A stretch of 64,000 nucleotides of DNA from Amylibacter sp. IMCC11727. Its GTDB lineage: Bacteria; Pseudomonadota; Alphaproteobacteria; Rhodobacterales; Rhodobacteraceae. Positions 62,727 to 64,000 of the stretch are shown here, piece after piece. The stretch's first letter is position 1. Every line of letters starts with the position of its first letter. The notes under the pieces are model-generated. The model did no database searches. It was not told the DNA's origin and was given only the letters and a program-made list of their open reading frames with translations. Position numbers and translations under genes: made by a program. The stretch spans positions 1,928,001 to 1,992,000 of the forward strand of contig NZ_CP122960.1 of assembly GCF_029854195.1 (NCBI RefSeq), written 5' to 3'.

Positions 62727-63758
62727 ATGAGTAAGGTGAGCAAAATGGCAGTGACCCCAGCCCCGTTTCCCATGTCCCGCCCCCGTCGAAACCGACGCAC
62801 GGATTGGATGCGCGATCTGACGCGCGAAAACACTTTGACGGCCCATGATCTGATTTGGCCGATCTTTGTGCGTGACGGCGATGATGTAGTAGACCCCATC
62901 GACAGCATGCCAGGCGTGAACCGTTTGAGCATTTCACGGGCCGTTGAAGCGGCCAATGACGCAGCGAATTTAGGCATTCCAGTTGTGGCGCTTTTTCCTT
63001 ACACCGATCCATCGATAAAAACACCTGGTGCAGAGGAAGCCTGGAACCCTGAGAACCTCGTCAATCGGGCGACCCGCGCGATTAAACAGCAGGTGCCTGA
63101 CATCGGTGTGATGCTGGATGTGGCGCTCGATCCATATAATTCCGATGGTCACGATGGGCTGGTGCGCGATGGTGTGATCCTGAACGACGAAACACTGATG
63201 GCGTTGGAACAACAAGCCTTGGTGCAGGCAGAGGCTGGTGCCGATATCCTTGGCCCGTCTGATATGATGGACGGACGTATCGGTGTGATCCGCCGCGCGT
63301 TAGAACAGAATGATTTCCCTGACACAGCGATTATGGCTTATTCCGCGAAATACGCGTCGGCGTTTTATGGCCCGTTTCGCGATGCAGTTGGGGCGTCTGG
63401 GGCGCTGAAAGGCGATAAAAAGACGTACCAGCTGGACCCGGGCAATACAGATGAAGCCCTGCGCATGGTTGCGCGGGATCTGGATGAAGGTGCGGATATG
63501 GTCATGGTGAAACCAGGCATGCCGTATTTGGATATCTGTCAGCGCGTTTCATCCGAATTTGGCGTGCCGACCTATGCCTATCAGGTGTCCGGCGAATACG
63601 CGATGATTTCAGCCGCAGGGCAAAACGGCTGGATCGACCGCGAAAAGGCCATGATGGAAAGCCTGCTGGCGTTCAAACGCGCGGGCTGTTCGGGGATTTT
63701 GAGCTATTTTGCCTTGGAGGTGGCGCAAATGATGGCGGATGAGGCGCGGCTCGGTTAA
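62727..63758 (+). CDS. hemB: Porphobilinogen synthase
   Basis: A 343-residue enzyme that joins two 5-aminolevulinate molecules in haem synthesis. The catalytic lysines are in YSAKYASAFYGPFRD and MVKPGMPYLD. The metal-binding segment LDPYNSDGHDGLV has Asp instead of the cysteine triad, so this is the Mg/K-dependent class known in Rhodobacter. The start at 62727 has a good AGGAG; a second ATG follows 18 bp later. Divergent from the membrane-protein gene. No ICE palindrome is seen upstream. Confidence 0.96.
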   Translation: MSKVSKMAVTPAPFPMSRPRRNRRTDWMRDLTRENTLTAHDLIWPIFVRDGDDVVDPIDSMPGVNRLSISRAVEAANDAANLGIPVVALFPYTDPSIKTPGAEEAWNPENLVNRATRAIKQQVPDIGVMLDVALDPYNSDGHDGLVRDGVILNDETLMALEQQALVQAEAGADILGPSDMMDGRIGVIRRALEQNDFPDTAIMAYSAKYASAFYGPFRDAVGASGALKGDKKTYQLDPGNTDEALRMVARDLDEGADMVMVKPGMPYLDICQRVSSEFGVPTYAYQVSGEYAMISAAGQNGWIDREKAMMESLLAFKRAGCSGILSYFALEVAQMMADEARLG

Positions 63759-64000
63759 GTACCGAGCTTTTCCTCAAGTTCTAGCCATTCCATTTCAGCG
63801 GCCTCAAGTGCGTCTTGCCGCTCTGTCAGCGCTTCTGTGGCTTTCTGAAATTTCACGGGTGCTGTGGTGTAAAGCTCTGGATCAGACAGATATTTCGTCA
63901 GTTTGGCGATCTCTGCCTCAAGGCGCTCAATCACCGCTGGCAGTTCTTTCAAGCGGTGTTCTTCCTTGAAGGTCGCTTTTGGTTTTTGCGCCTTGGGTTT
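63755..64000 (-). CDS. ABC-F ATPase C-terminal end (partial)
   Basis: The last 81 codons before the stop. The sequence KPKAQKPKATFKEEHR then a heptad-rich coiled coil (LKELPAVIERLEAEIAKLTKYL, ending WLELEEKLGT) is typical of the C-terminal domain of Uup-type ABC-F proteins, which act on ribosomes or DNA structures. The nucleotide-binding domains lie beyond the window edge, so the call rests on the tail alone. Tail-to-tail with hemB (4-bp overlap). Confidence 0.72.
   Translation of the reverse strand, partial: KPKAQKPKATFKEEHRLKELPAVIERLEAEIAKLTKYLSDPELYTTAPVKFQKATEALTERQDALEAAEMEWLELEEKLGT

Noticed and set aside
1..64000. tRNA genes, CRISPR arrays, insertion sequences, prophage
   Set aside because: No cloverleaf with a proper T-arm, no regular spaced repeats, and no transposase, integrase or phage gene was seen.

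Overview
The window is chromosomal DNA from an alphaproteobacterium, most likely Rhodobacterales (Roseobacter group) of moderate GC. The signs are a CtrA regulator next to its inhibitor SciP, a Rrf2/IscR protein without the classical cluster cysteines, direct-repeat LexA operators of the form GTTC-N7-GTTC (GAAC-N7-GAAC), a non-pyrrolysine MttB-type methyltransferase, and a Hint-domain protein of a type common in roseobacters. I saw no rRNA, tRNA, CRISPR array, insertion sequence or prophage; most of the window is densely packed core genome.

Layout. 1-1.1 kb: start of an isc/suf operon on the minus strand (iscR-like regulator, then a cysteine desulfurase cut by the window edge) with an iron-control-type palindrome upstream. 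1.2-7.1 kb: alpha/beta hydrolase, anmK, tyrS, a small orphan protein in AT-rich DNA, a pair of cyclophilins, coaD and a CBS-domain protein. 7.2-12.9 kb: a valine/isobutyrate degradation block (LysR regulator, mmsA, isobutyryl-CoA dehydrogenase, 3-hydroxyisobutyryl-CoA hydrolase, mmsB). 13-21.6 kb: uvrA behind a LexA box, a lytic transglycosylase, ssb, a sulfotransferase-like gene, and gyrA, whose predicted promoter contains a consensus DnaA box. 21.8-31.3 kb: LysR, trmFO, methyltransferase, gluQ, hisI, an IscU-like scaffold lacking the third cysteine, a small SOS-type locus, recG and ligA. 31.4-32.6 kb: ctrA and sciP. 32.7-50 kb: mnmA, secreted proteins, a thioesterase, mttB-like, gamma-carbonic anhydrase, guaA, an acyltransferase, a methyltransferase, a MATE pump, an EEP-family protein, parE, two secreted proteins, an Ldh-type dehydrogenase and a CoA-transferase/racemase. 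50-64 kb: a SYLF lipoprotein, a YejA-like binding protein, a candidate small RNA, arsC-aqpS, an acyl-CoA synthetase with a DsbA-like protein, an MFS pump, the Hint protein, mfd, a membrane protein, hemB and the end of an ABC-F gene.

The most interesting locus is at 26.67-27.08 kb. A 41-codon ORF for a one-segment membrane peptide lies on the minus strand behind a LexA-type box with five GAAC/GTTC half-sites in 72 bp. It is followed by about 155 nt of hairpin-rich RNA and a strong terminator. This resembles an SOS-controlled small membrane toxin or division inhibitor such as TisB or SidA, but the peptide sequence is not one I recognise. A second non-coding candidate lies at 52.55-52.67 kb: a promoter with 17-nt spacing, one hairpin and a terminator with a long T run, in the gap between the yejA-like gene and arsC.

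Functionally, the window holds several parts of DNA repair and topology (uvrA, mfd, recG, ligA, ssb, gyrA, parE), cell-cycle control (ctrA, sciP), Fe-S assembly (iscR, cysteine desulfurase, IscU-like) and tRNA modification or charging (tyrS, trmFO, mnmA, gluQ). Start sites were moved from the longest ORF where a Shine-Dalgarno sequence or family alignment favoured an internal start. Statements about families come from general knowledge; no database search was run.
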